Origin: Actinomycetota bacterium
GTDB taxonomy: Bacteria > Actinomycetota > Acidimicrobiia > Acidimicrobiales > Ilumatobacteraceae
Direction: 5' to 3'
DNA: 64,000 nt
NCBI GenBank assembly: GCA_016871355.1
Contig: VFZC01000009.1
Coordinates: 31,471-95,470 of the forward strand
Positions 19,269-26,678 of the stretch are shown here, piece by piece. The stretch's first letter is position 1, and the number at the start of each line of letters is the position of its first letter. A program made the translations under genes and the position numbers. The notes below the pieces were generated by a model. It saw only the letters and a program-made list of their open reading frames with translations. It was not told the origin of the DNA and did not search any database.

Positions 19269-19274
19269 TAGGGT
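19269..19274 (+). promoter_or_regulatory. Candidate -10 element of the small hydrolase gene
   Basis: TAGGGT on the plus strand, 7 bases before the GTG at 19282. It overlaps the minus-strand -10 of the MarR gene by five of six bases. Confidence 0.5.
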
Positions 19275-19275
19275 A
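19270..19275 (-). promoter_or_regulatory. Candidate -10 element of the MarR gene
   Basis: TACCCT on the minus strand, 9 bases before the ATG at 19260. With the opposite-strand TAGGGT it forms a face-to-face pair within a 21-base intergenic gap. Confidence 0.45.
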
Positions 19276-19281
19276 CTCCCG

Positions 19282-19953
19282 GTGGAACCGCCCCTTCACG
19301 CCCTGGGTGTGATTGCGTCGCAATCGGTGATGATCACGCCGTCGTTGCGCCACGTCGAGTTGTTCACCATGCGCGGACTCGTGACGGTTCTGTGGCATCA
19401 CGTTCCTGCTGGTCGCGAGGCACGACCGGCGGCGATCGTGGCGTGTGGCGGTGCGATGGGTGGTCTGCTCGGGCCCGCTGACGGTCTGTATCAAGGGCTG
19501 GGCGATGTGTGGGCCGAGCGTGGCGTGCCGGTGTTGCGCGTGTCGTACCGGCGCCCGAACGACATGGATGCGTGCTGTCTCGACGTGGCGGCTGCGGTTC
19601 AACTCGCCGCTGATTCGGGTGCGCAACGTGTTGTCGTGATGGGCCACTCGTTCGGTGGTGCGGTGGCGGTTCGTGTGGCGGTGGTGATGGACGAAGTGGT
19701 TGGTGCCGTCACGTTCGCGACGCAGTCGGCTGGATGTGAAGTGGCACCCGGATTACGCGGCCGACCACTTCTGTTGTTCCACGGTGACAACGACGAGATC
19801 CTGCCGCTCGACTCCAGTCGAATCGTGGCCGCCATGGCGGGCCATGGGGACGTCGAAGTGTGCGCAGGTGATGGACATCTGTTGGCCAAGAGCGGCCCGA
19901 AGATGTGGGATCGACTCGAAGGGTGGTTACCCGAGGTGCTCGGATTGAACTAG
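19282..19953 (+). CDS. Small alpha/beta hydrolase (dienelactone hydrolase-like)
   Basis: A 223-residue hydrolase. AAIVACGGAMGGLLGPADGLY begins the core, the nucleophile elbow is VVVMGHSFGGAVAVRVA, the acid lies in LLLFHGDNDEILPLDSS, and the His in CAGDGHLL. The GTG at 19282 is chosen because it is the first start after the divergent MarR gene and follows TAGGGT by 7 bases. It is divergent from MarR and so a likely target of it. The substrate is unknown. It ends one base before the stop of the convergent lipoprotein gene. Confidence 0.8.
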   Translation: MEPPLHALGVIASQSVMITPSLRHVELFTMRGLVTVLWHHVPAGREARPAAIVACGGAMGGLLGPADGLYQGLGDVWAERGVPVLRVSYRRPNDMDACCLDVAAAVQLAADSGAQRVVVMGHSFGGAVAVRVAVVMDEVVGAVTFATQSAGCEVAPGLRGRPLLLFHGDNDEILPLDSSRIVAAMAGHGDVEVCAGDGHLLAKSGPKMWDRLEGWLPEVLGLN

Positions 19954-19954
19954 A

Positions 19955-20990
19955 TCAGGCCGTGCACGTGGCGTTGTTGCACCGCGTGACTCGCAACTTC
20001 GATCCGGTGGATGCGGCGATGAGCGGACGGTCATCGGCACCGATCGTGATCGAGGTCGAACTCGACGCAGCGTTGTCGACCGGAGTGGTGACCGAGTCGG
20101 AACAACCGTGATCGTTGCAGTGGGTGACCCACAGTGACGAGAAGTTCACGTCGACCAGAGAGATGATCGGGAAACCGTCCGAGCCGATGGCGACCGACAA
20201 GTGATTGCCCTCTTGACGATCGTTCTCGATGGTTGTGGTGGTGGCCGAGGTGCAGGCGGCGTCGGCACACTTGCTCACTCGAAGACGGGCGTTCGAGAAG
20301 TCCCAGTGGCCGATCACGGCGAGACCATCGGATCCGATGGCGATGGAGGTCTCTTGGCCAACATCACCTTCGGCGTCGATGGTGGTGCTGGTGACTTTCG
20401 TGCACTCGGTGTTGGAGCAATGGGTCACTCGCAAGTCGTCGTTGGTTTCGTCACGGTGCGAAATGATGGCGAGTCCGTCTTCGCCGATGGCGATCGAGGT
20501 GTACCAGCCGACTTCGCCGTCGGAGTCGACCGTGGTGCTGACGGCTTCGGTGCATTCGGTGTCGGAGCAGTGCGTGACCCGGAGAGTTCCGTTGCTGTTG
20601 TCGTGATGGCTGATGATGGCGAGTCCGTCTTCGCCGATGGCGATCGACGAGTCCCAACCAACGTCACCCTCGGTATCGACCGCCGTGGTGGTGGACTTGG
20701 TGCAGTCGGCGGTGCTGCAGTGGGTCACGCGAAGGTCGCCGGCCGTGCGGTCTTGGTGGCTGATGATCGGCATGCCGTCCGAGCCGATCGTCAGTGACGA
20801 GTAGAGACCCACTTCGTTCGTGCTATCGACGACAGTGGTCGTCGATTCACTGCAGTCGTCGTTCGTGCACTTGGTGACGAGAAGGTCACCCTCGGTGCGG
20901 TCGTGATGGCTGATGACGGCGAGTCCGTCCTCGCCAATGTCGATCGACGGGTACCAACCCAAGGTACCGCCAGTGGTCGCGTCGACGCTC
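19955..20990 (-). repeat. Seven tandem repeats of about 150 bp inside the lipoprotein gene
   Basis: The coding region from about 20990 down to 19955 consists of seven units of about 147-150 bp. Units 3 and 4 are the most alike. The last unit is shorter and the sixth most divergent. At the protein level each has the pattern G-W-x-x-S-I-x-I-G-x-D-G, I-S-H-x-D and C-x4-C. Confidence 0.85.
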
Positions 20991-21286
20991 GTAGCGGCGG
21001 TGATCTCGGCCGGTGGTTGATTGGTCGAGTAGTACTCCTCGGCATTGACGCGCTGACCGTCGGGAAGAAGGCAGTAGGCGACTTGCTGGCCGTTCTCCTC
21101 GACGAGTTCGATGGTTCCGCCCTTGGTGGCGCAGTACTGCTCGGCCGGACTCACGACGGGGCCCGACGGTTCGGTGGAGGCTGTGGCTTCGGCGGATGAG
21201 GTGGGGGTGGAGTCGTCACTTCCGCCGCCGCAAGCGGCGATCAGGAGGGAGCTCGCGGCGGCGATGATGAGGGTGAACTTTCGCAT
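19955..21286 (-). CDS. Seven-repeat lipoprotein with DUF333 domain
   Basis: A 443-residue secreted lipoprotein. The signal peptide ends at lipobox LIAAC (Cys19), followed by a Ser/Thr/Pro linker. Residues about 48-86 (EQYCATKGGTIELV ... CLLPDGQRV) match the DUF333 'hemolysin' module with its two Cys. Seven repeats of about 50 residues follow from about residue 100. Each carries SIAIGEDGLAIISHHD-like strands and ends in LRVTHC-x4-C. Seven such units suggest a beta-propeller with one cysteine pair per blade, so a likely role is surface binding. The start is the ATG at 21286 with GAGGT upstream. Confidence 0.85.
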   Translation of the reverse strand: MRKFTLIIAAASSLLIAACGGGSDDSTPTSSAEATASTEPSGPVVSPAEQYCATKGGTIELVEENGQQVAYCLLPDGQRVNAEEYYSTNQPPAEITAATSVDATTGGTLGWYPSIDIGEDGLAVISHHDRTEGDLLVTKCTNDDCSESTTTVVDSTNEVGLYSSLTIGSDGMPIISHQDRTAGDLRVTHCSTADCTKSTTTAVDTEGDVGWDSSIAIGEDGLAIISHHDNSNGTLRVTHCSDTECTEAVSTTVDSDGEVGWYTSIAIGEDGLAIISHRDETNDDLRVTHCSNTECTKVTSTTIDAEGDVGQETSIAIGSDGLAVIGHWDFSNARLRVSKCADAACTSATTTTIENDRQEGNHLSVAIGSDGFPIISLVDVNFSSLWVTHCNDHGCSDSVTTPVDNAASSSTSITIGADDRPLIAASTGSKLRVTRCNNATCTA

Positions 21287-21356
21287 GGGGGACCTCGCAC
21301 GAATCGTGTCGGCCCAACAAAGTAGTCGGTCCACCCTCCGAATCGCTTTCACCGCG

Positions 21357-23414
21357 TCAGGTGATGGCGGCCAGGGCGTCGTCGATGATCGGGCGCAGGA
21401 GGCGACTTCCGGCCGGGGTGAGGTGGTGATCGTCGCGGTAGACGATCGTCGTGTGATGAGTGGGTGAGCAATGGTGCTCGTCGCAGAGAATCGTGAACGG
21501 ATCGACGATCGAGACGTTGGGGTGTTCGTCAGCGACGGCTTCTTCGGCCTGTCGGGCCGCTCGGCCGTAGCTTTCGGCCGCTGTTCGTTCGACGGAACAG
21601 TAGGTCGGACTGCGGCGGGTCAGGCAATCGCTCGGCCAGCGTTCGAGTTCGGGGACGTCGTGAACGATGACCAACGGAATGTCGTGATCGGCCAGGGTCG
21701 CAGCAAGAAGGGCGAGGCCGCTGCGCCAGATCGCCGAGGCTTCGTCGTTGGTCGCCATGCGGTCGTCTGTCCGCAGGCCGGCCGAGCACATGGTGTCGGA
21801 GGCGAGTCTGTGACCGGGGAAGTAGTACCCACTGCGCGCCGTGACCACCACCGCCTTCACCTGGTTGGCGTTGTTCACGATGTCGTTCAGCACGTCGCGT
21901 ATCCACCAGGTGCAGTCGTCGTACGTTGCGTCGCACACGAGAACCCTTGCCTCCGGCACGACCGGGCATCGTGGCTGACTAGCGAGGACGAGGCCCCAGC
22001 CGTGGCGGGTGGCGGCGTCGACGAACACTGGAGCGATCGACGCGGCGTGCGAGTCACCCACCAGTACGAGTGATGAGTCGCCGTCGACGAGTCGACAGGT
22101 GGGGTCGAACGGCATCGGTAGCACGTGGTCGGTGCACGGAAGATCGGGAACGATACGGCTCAGTTCGAGTTGGCCGAGATGATTCGACCAGTCGATTTCG
22201 ACTGGTGTGGTGGCGGGTGTCTGATCGATGTCGGTAGCTGCTGGCGTGGTTGTTTCGACGACAACAGAAGTGACTGGATCGCTCGGTTGTGCCCGTAGTT
22301 GGCGTGGCATCGTCGCCGTCGAGGCAATGACCACCACGATGATCGTGGCAACACCGGCGGCGAGCACCAGCTTCTTATCGTGGGTCGAACGATGACGCGG
22401 TGTGCGGAACCGGCTCTCGATCAACCACCACGATGCGATGGCGAGGGGGAGGGTGGCCACGGCAACGAACACATCGCGAGTGACCGATTCGGTTTGTGTG
22501 GCGATGCGAACCAACACGAGGGCCGGCCAGTGCAGGAGATACCACGAGTACGAGACGAGTCCGATGCCGCGGAGTGGTCGGATGGCCAGCACTTGATTGA
22601 CGCGTGATTCCGGGCCAGCGCTGATCACGAGAGCGGCGCCGACGGTGGGAAGGAGTGCGGCCGCCCCGGGGAATCGTGTGGCAGAGTCGTACGACACCGC
22701 GGCGATCACGATGAGTGCGATTCCGAGCGATGCGACCGCGGTACGGCCACGACGGATCACCATCGTCGACGCACCGATCGCGAGCATCACACCGATGAGC
22801 AGTTCCCAGACGCGGAACCACGGCAGGTAGAACGCTGCCGATGGTGACGACGAGACGCTCCACACCGACGCAAGGAATGAACCGAGCAGGACGAGTGGCG
22901 TGATTGTGACGGCCCAGCGTCGACCCCGAGCCATCAACAACGACAGAACGATCGGCCACACGAAGTAGAACTGCTCTTCGACTCCGAGTGACCAGGTGTG
23001 AAGCAGGGGTTGCATCTCGATGTCGGACGAGAAGTAATCGCCACTCGGGCCGTGGAAGTGGAAGTTGGCGATGGAGAGAACCGCGTTGCGGGCGCTGTTG
23101 AGCAGGTCGCGTTGTTCCCACGGCAGCAGAACGAAAGCTCCGGCGACGGCGACCACGGCGAGCATCGTGACGAGGGCCGGGACGATGCGCCGAATGCGGC
23201 GCGACCAGAAGGCCAAGAGATCGATCGAGTTCGACTGGTGGTGCTCGTCGAGCATCAATCGTGTGATGAGGTACCCCGAGATGACGAAGAAGACGTCGAC
23301 TCCGACGTAGCCACCGGACACTCCCCGAATGCCGGCGTGGAAAGCCACGACCAGCAGAACGGCCAATGCACGTAGACCATCGATGTCGGACCGATAGGCC
23401 CGCGTTCTTTCCAC
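21357..23414 (-). CDS. OafA/YrhL-type acyltransferase with SGNH domain
   Basis: A 685-residue membrane acyltransferase. The N-terminal acyltransferase-3 domain (about 1-340) starts YRSDIDGLRALAVLLVVAFHAG, with the conserved His, and has about ten membrane helices. After a linker (about 360-400), a C-terminal extracytoplasmic SGNH domain has LVLVGDSHAASIAPVF (nucleophile Ser) and DDHHLTPAGSRLL (Asp/His). Such proteins O-acetylate exported glycans, lipids or peptidoglycan; the target is not known here. The GTG at 23414 follows TAGAAT and 7 bases. Confidence 0.93.
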   Translation of the reverse strand: MERTRAYRSDIDGLRALAVLLVVAFHAGIRGVSGGYVGVDVFFVISGYLITRLMLDEHHQSNSIDLLAFWSRRIRRIVPALVTMLAVVAVAGAFVLLPWEQRDLLNSARNAVLSIANFHFHGPSGDYFSSDIEMQPLLHTWSLGVEEQFYFVWPIVLSLLMARGRRWAVTITPLVLLGSFLASVWSVSSSPSAAFYLPWFRVWELLIGVMLAIGASTMVIRRGRTAVASLGIALIVIAAVSYDSATRFPGAAALLPTVGAALVISAGPESRVNQVLAIRPLRGIGLVSYSWYLLHWPALVLVRIATQTESVTRDVFVAVATLPLAIASWWLIESRFRTPRHRSTHDKKLVLAAGVATIIVVVIASTATMPRQLRAQPSDPVTSVVVETTTPAATDIDQTPATTPVEIDWSNHLGQLELSRIVPDLPCTDHVLPMPFDPTCRLVDGDSSLVLVGDSHAASIAPVFVDAATRHGWGLVLASQPRCPVVPEARVLVCDATYDDCTWWIRDVLNDIVNNANQVKAVVVTARSGYYFPGHRLASDTMCSAGLRTDDRMATNDEASAIWRSGLALLAATLADHDIPLVIVHDVPELERWPSDCLTRRSPTYCSVERTAAESYGRAARQAEEAVADEHPNVSIVDPFTILCDEHHCSPTHHTTIVYRDDHHLTPAGSRLLRPIIDDALAAIT

Positions 23415-23421
23415 TTAACGA

Positions 23422-23427
23422 ATTCTA
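23422..23427 (-). promoter_or_regulatory. Candidate -10 element of the acyltransferase gene
   Basis: TAGAAT on the minus strand, 7 bases before the GTG at 23414. A TTGACA lies only 6 bases further upstream (23434-23439), too close to serve as its -35. Confidence 0.45.
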
Positions 23428-23537
23428 GGAGTGTGTCAACTCACCTGGTGATGAGACAACCCCATCCGTTACCCCGGTCTTTTGGTGAAAGAAATTCACC
23501 GAGGGGGTGAAAAATTCTCACCAGAACAACAGTGCGC

Positions 23538-23576
23538 TGGAGCCCGAGAGGGGAATCGAACCCCTGATCTACGTAT
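23538..23576 (-). repeat. Partial tRNA 3' end (att-like copy, left)
   Basis: On the minus strand this reads as the T-arm and acceptor 3' strand of a threonine-type tRNA ending GGGCTCCA. Compared with the intact tRNA-Thr(CGT), the T-stem carries paired changes (AGGGG/CCCCT instead of GCGGG/CCCGC). It may derive from another tRNA-Thr isoacceptor carried by the element. There is no anticodon or D-arm, so it is not functional. Confidence 0.75.
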
Positions 23577-23578
23577 AC

Positions 23579-23902
23579 GAAGGACCTCTTCACTATGGAA
23601 ACTTCCGGAATCGGGAGTTTGCTCCCGCCTGCAAGCGGCTCGGTCTCCGAAAGTTCAGCTTTCACGATCTTCGCAAGTTCAACGCAACCGTCATGGTCTC
23701 ATCAGGAGTTGATATCAAGACAGCCCAAGTTCGCCTTAGTCACTCTGACCCTCGACTTACCCTTGCTGTCTACGCACTTCTCACTGATGAGGCAGAACGG
23801 AAGGCGGTGTCAGCGATTGATGCCGTGTCGCTGTTTGTTTCGGGCTCTAGCAGCCAGTTAGAGCCGTGCCGAGGTTTGTGGGAAGACCGAGTCGCAACCT
23901 GA
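23579..23902 (+). pseudogene. Tyrosine recombinase C-terminal remnant (copy 1)
   Basis: About 107 residues resembling the C-terminal catalytic end of a phage-type integrase: FHDLRKFNATVMVSSGVDIK (His and Arg of box II) and LSHSDPRLTLAVYALL (His, Arg, Tyr). The N-terminal core-binding domain and the first catalytic Arg are missing, and the frame upstream runs straight into the tRNA 3' remnant. The usual G-H-x-x is S-H here. The tail after VYALL is degraded. It is closely related to the copy at 24895. Confidence 0.8.
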
Positions 23903-24366
23903 CCTCCGCGGCAACCGCCTTCACTGAGCCGCCCGGTTCCCCGAACTTAGGTTTTCGTTCGGTGTGCCAATTGAGGAGAGCGTCAAAGTCAATTGACGAG
24001 GCGTAAACGCGAGCCTCTGAAGCACCGCGAGCGGTGAGCGTAGTGAGCGAGTTGACACTTGGTTGTGCCTGACTGGGCCACGGAAGTATCACCAAGAATT
24101 GTGCAAAGACAAGCAGGGAGTCACGGAAGGCGACAATCTTCGGCCTCACGTTGGCTGACCACCATAGAAAAGCAGCCGGACTATCGAGTGATCCGTCGGG
24201 CGTTGGCTGGAGATGTTGGCGGGAGACTATGCAACTGGCGTCTCCGCGAACGCAGCGCTCTGTTGTGCGGAAAAACGCACACGGAATGCCGCCAGAAACA
24301 CAACAATTGTGCAAGACTTTCCCGGGGACAACGGTTCCCACGCACTTTGGCCAAATCGGAGGAATT
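23903..24366. other. Non-coding stretch inside the integration region
   Basis: No convincing gene. The minus-strand frame here lacks a plausible start and recognisable family. A short low-complexity run of repeated GAGCG/GTGAGC units lies around 24025-24052. A strong ribosome site for the next gene lies at the right end. Confidence 0.5.
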
Positions 24367-24591
24367 ATGCTCAGGAAACTCAAATCACTTGGCTACAGCG
24401 CCAATCTCTCGTACGCACTCGGATTTCTGTCCGTCATTGCGAGCATTGTCATTTGGTTCACGCAGGGTGGAACGGGTTCTGCCGAGGAGCAGGCCGCGGC
24501 AGAGCGATTCGGAATTTTCGTCGGCCTCTGGGCACCGACGTTCATGGCAATCGGCAACGGCATCGACAATTTGCCCGACGAGAAGAAGTAA
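24367..24591 (+). CDS. Small two-helix membrane protein
   Basis: A 74-residue protein with two membrane segments: about 13-32 (NLSYALGFLSVIASIVIWF) and 46-62 (FGIFVGLWAPTFMAIGNG). They are separated by an acidic, Ala-rich loop (GSAEEQAAAER), and the C-terminus is charged. GGAGG lies 5 bases before the ATG, the best ribosome site in this region, which supports it being a real gene. Similar short proteins occur widely in actinobacteria but have no known role. It is the only apparently intact gene of the integration region. Confidence 0.7.
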   Translation: MLRKLKSLGYSANLSYALGFLSVIASIVIWFTQGGTGSAEEQAAAERFGIFVGLWAPTFMAIGNGIDNLPDEKK

Positions 24592-24894
24592 CAGCCCCTC
24601 AATCAAAGCCGAGCTGCGCTGGCTATGAAGACCGCCAGCGTCACGGCGATAACGACGACGGGTGCGACGATCTTCTTGGCTTGTTCCACCACTCAAACTT
24701 AGCCCGTTTGCGTGCACCAACTGCCCCTTCCGCGATGACCCCACGAGAGCACTGGGCCGGTGCACTCCTCCGCTGGGGCATTCCCGACCGCACACTGCGC
24801 GCGGGATCTAGTGCACGGGCTGCGACCACAACGACACCGGTGTTTGTCTCAACCGTGCGATTCGAGACACCGGCTCCGACACCCTCAGCCCTTG
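24592..24894. other. Non-coding stretch between the membrane gene and integrase copy 2
   Basis: I see no gene here. Frames are open but have no family resemblance and unusual composition. The right end merges into the integrase remnant without a start codon. Confidence 0.5.
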
Positions 24895-25194
24895 GTTGGC
24901 CCTGAGGACTGGGTCTTCACATCGGCCAAGGGAGGACCTATTCGCTGTGGAAACTTCCGGAATCGGGAGTTTGCTCCCGCCTGCAAGCGGCTCGGTCTCG
25001 AAGGGTTCACCTTTCACGACCTTCGCAAGTTCAACGCAACCGTCGTGGTCTCATCAGGAGTTGACATAAAGACAGCCCAGGTTCGTCTCGGACACGCTGA
25101 CCCGCGACTCACCCCTGGGGTTTACGCACTTGCCTCTGGAGAAGCCGATCAACGAGCCAGCGACTCAATCGGCCGGGCCTTCAACGGCAACTAG
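24895..25194 (+). pseudogene. Tyrosine recombinase C-terminal remnant (copy 2)
   Basis: About 99 residues of integrase C-terminus: DWVFTSAKGGPIRCGNF, then FHDLRKFNATVVVSSGVDIK, then LGHADPRLTPGVYALASG. The box II His and Arg, the GH motif and the catalytic Tyr are present; the N-terminal two-thirds are absent. It matches copy 1 over about 270 bases in direct orientation, about 1.35 kb apart. It starts slightly earlier in the protein than copy 1. Confidence 0.8.
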
Positions 25195-25281
25195 TTCAGC
25201 CCGCTGCGGGAAATATGCGGGATAACTCGCGTTTCACTCAGGCGGACACCTGTTCACCATCACGTCTACCAGGACTTCTTC

Positions 25282-25327
25282 TGGAGCCCGAGGCGGGAAT
25301 TGGACCCGCGACCTGCGCATTACGAGT
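25282..25327 (-). repeat. Partial tRNA-Thr(CGT) 3' half (att-like copy, internal)
   Basis: On the minus strand it repeats the intact tRNA-Thr from the anticodon loop (ACTCGTAATGCG) to CCA with few changes: T-loop TCCAATT for TTCGATT and one base beside the variable loop. It provides the stop codon of the disrupted DUF6326-like frame. This is a typical attachment-site duplicate. Confidence 0.85.
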
Positions 25328-25784
25328 TTTTTGTTCCGTCTGGTATCGACGGTGAGGACGTGCGGGGCCATGTCCAAGCCGAGCGCAGGATGAAGGCCAG
25401 GAGCAGCACCTCGGTTCCGATGGAAAGGCCGTAGAAGGGGGCTCAGTTGCTGGACTCCCCGACCGCGTTGAACACCGTGACGGGAATGTACAGAGATGCG
25501 ACGGAGATGTTGATGGCACGGTTCACCCGAGCAGGAAGCACCATTGATAGCACAACCATCAGAGCTGGGATCCCTGTCAGAACGAGAAACCCGGTCATCA
25601 ATATCGGTGTGATGTCGAACTCGAAAACGATACCGGCCCGTAAATCGTCGATGACGCCAGGCTTGAAGAGATTGTAATAGTCGACGTAGATATAGAAAAA
25701 CATGAAGCCGGTCCACGCGGCAGCAAGCTTGGCCTGCAGGGGGATTGGCGGGTTGTCGAAGGTTTCGAGATTTCGGTTGGTCAC
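25320..25784 (-). pseudogene. DUF6326-like membrane protein with in-frame TGA
   Basis: The frame runs from a GTG at 25784 (AGAAG upstream) through LQAKLAAAWTGFMFFYIYVD, YYNLFKPGVIDDLRAG and membrane helices to NAVGESSN, where a TGA stands at 25443-25445. In the same frame the sequence goes on as APFYGLSIGTEVLLLAFILR and SAWTWPR, another membrane helix that fits the family's C-terminus. It then ends at a TAA lying inside the partial tRNA copy. The likely change is a sense codon to TGA. The last dozen residues appear to come from the integration junction. The truncated product would be 113 residues. Confidence 0.65.
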
Positions 25785-26064
25785 TGGTTCTTCTTTCTGG
25801 ATAAGCCAATTTTTGGCACTTTTTGATGCCGAACCTCTCAAAGGCCAGAGCACTTTCGTCAGCCTCAACCGAGACGATGCGAACCTCTTCTTCGAACCCG
25901 TGACTCGCACGCCGCCGCACAGATCGGTGGTCAGATTGAAAATGCTCGCAAGCAACACCCACAAACCCGTGCCCAATATGACGTCGAACAACATCTGATG
26001 TTCCCAAAATGTTCCCGAAACGCTTCACGAAGGTGCTCGAACCGGTCGGAAACGTTGAGTTTGC

Positions 26065-26140
26065 TGGAGCCCGAGGCGGGAATCGAACCCGCGACCTACG
26101 CATTACGAGTGCGTTGCTCTACCGACTGAGCTACCCGGGC
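26065..26140 (-). tRNA. tRNA-Thr (anticodon CGT)
   Basis: A complete 76-base cloverleaf including encoded CCA. The acceptor is GCCCGGG/CTCGGGC, the D-stem GCTC/GAGC, the anticodon stem ACGCA/TGCGT with loop CTCGTAA (anticodon CGT, codon ACG), and the T-arm GCGGG-TTCGATT-CCCGC. It served as the integration target for the element to its left, which duplicated its 3' half. Confidence 0.97.
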
Positions 26141-26165
26141 AACGGCTCGAAATGCTATCGGGAGG

Positions 26166-26678
26166 TCATTCGTACGACCACTTGGTGCCGGGCAGGTAGT
26201 ACCGCTTGGCCCAGATTCCGCGTGGATCTTCGCCCTTCACGGGCATACGCCAGGTTGCGATGCGAGTGGTTGCAGCCGTGAGGTCGATCGCACAGAGCGC
26301 GCGCGGTTGGTCGTCGGTTCCGTCCACGTAGTTATCGGCGGCGTCATCGGCCACGTAGCGCTTGGCGATGCGTCGATAGATGTCGCGCCAGGCAGCATCG
26401 TCACCGGGACGATGTTTGATCGTCACCGAACCTTGGATCGTCACCTTGCGCCACGGTGCTTCGTCTTCGTCGATCGACACTCCGGCGCGAGGATCACGGT
26501 CGATGTTCTTCCAGATGATCGCGGGTGATCGCGGCGTGAAGAGAAACTCATGGTCGATCATGATGAACCACAGCGGCAACACACGCGGCAGCCCGTCGGC
26601 ATCGGTGGTGCCGATGCGCGCCAGGTGACTGGGCTCATCGAGGAACGAGCGAACTTCATCATCGGTGAGTTTGGGCAT
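26166..26678 (-). CDS. Pyridoxamine 5'-phosphate oxidase-fold protein
   Basis: A 170-residue split-barrel flavin/F420-binding protein: LTDDEVRSFLDEPSHLARIGTTDADGLPRVLPLWF at the start and RAGVSIDEDEAPWRKVTIQG in the middle. In actinobacteria many such proteins use F420 or FMN; which applies here cannot be told. The ATG at 26678 overlaps the stop of holB (TGATG), and a GTG at 26681 is an equal alternative. It is the last gene of the topA-tmk-holB run. Confidence 0.85.
   Translation of the reverse strand: MPKLTDDEVRSFLDEPSHLARIGTTDADGLPRVLPLWFIMIDHEFLFTPRSPAIIWKNIDRDPRAGVSIDEDEAPWRKVTIQGSVTIKHRPGDDAAWRDIYRRIAKRYVADDAADNYVDGTDDQPRALCAIDLTAATTRIATWRMPVKGEDPRGIWAKRYYLPGTKWSYE

Larger units (their letters stand above)
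23538..26140. mobile_element. Decayed integration region at tRNA-Thr(CGT)
   Basis: The region is bounded on the right by an intact tRNA-Thr gene and on the left by a partial copy of a tRNA 3' end. A second partial copy lies at 25282. Between them are two C-terminal remnants of related tyrosine recombinases, a small membrane protein gene and a disrupted DUF6326-like gene. The sequence looks visibly lower in GC than the flanks. I read it as the scar of one or two elements that integrated into the tRNA 3' end and then decayed. No complete integrase, excisionase or cargo module remains. Confidence 0.75.

Noticed and set aside
23434..23439. TTGACA as the -35 of the acyltransferase promoter
   Set aside because: It is only 6 bases from the -10-like TAGAAT; functional spacing is about 17.
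23538..23576. A second functional tRNA
   Set aside because: Only the T-arm and acceptor 3' strand exist; no anticodon or D-arm.
24020..24060. Short GAGCG-type repeats as a CRISPR or origin
   Set aside because: Only a few imperfect units with no regular spacers and no cas or replication genes nearby.
23847..24383. 178-codon minus-strand frame in the integration region
   Set aside because: No ribosome site, no family resemblance, and it overlaps the integrase remnant and the start of the small membrane gene.
25443..25445. TGA as a selenocysteine codon in the DUF6326-like gene
   Set aside because: The genome has tRNA-Sec, but no convincing SECIS hairpin follows the TGA, the family is not known to hold selenocysteine, and the gene lies in a decayed region.
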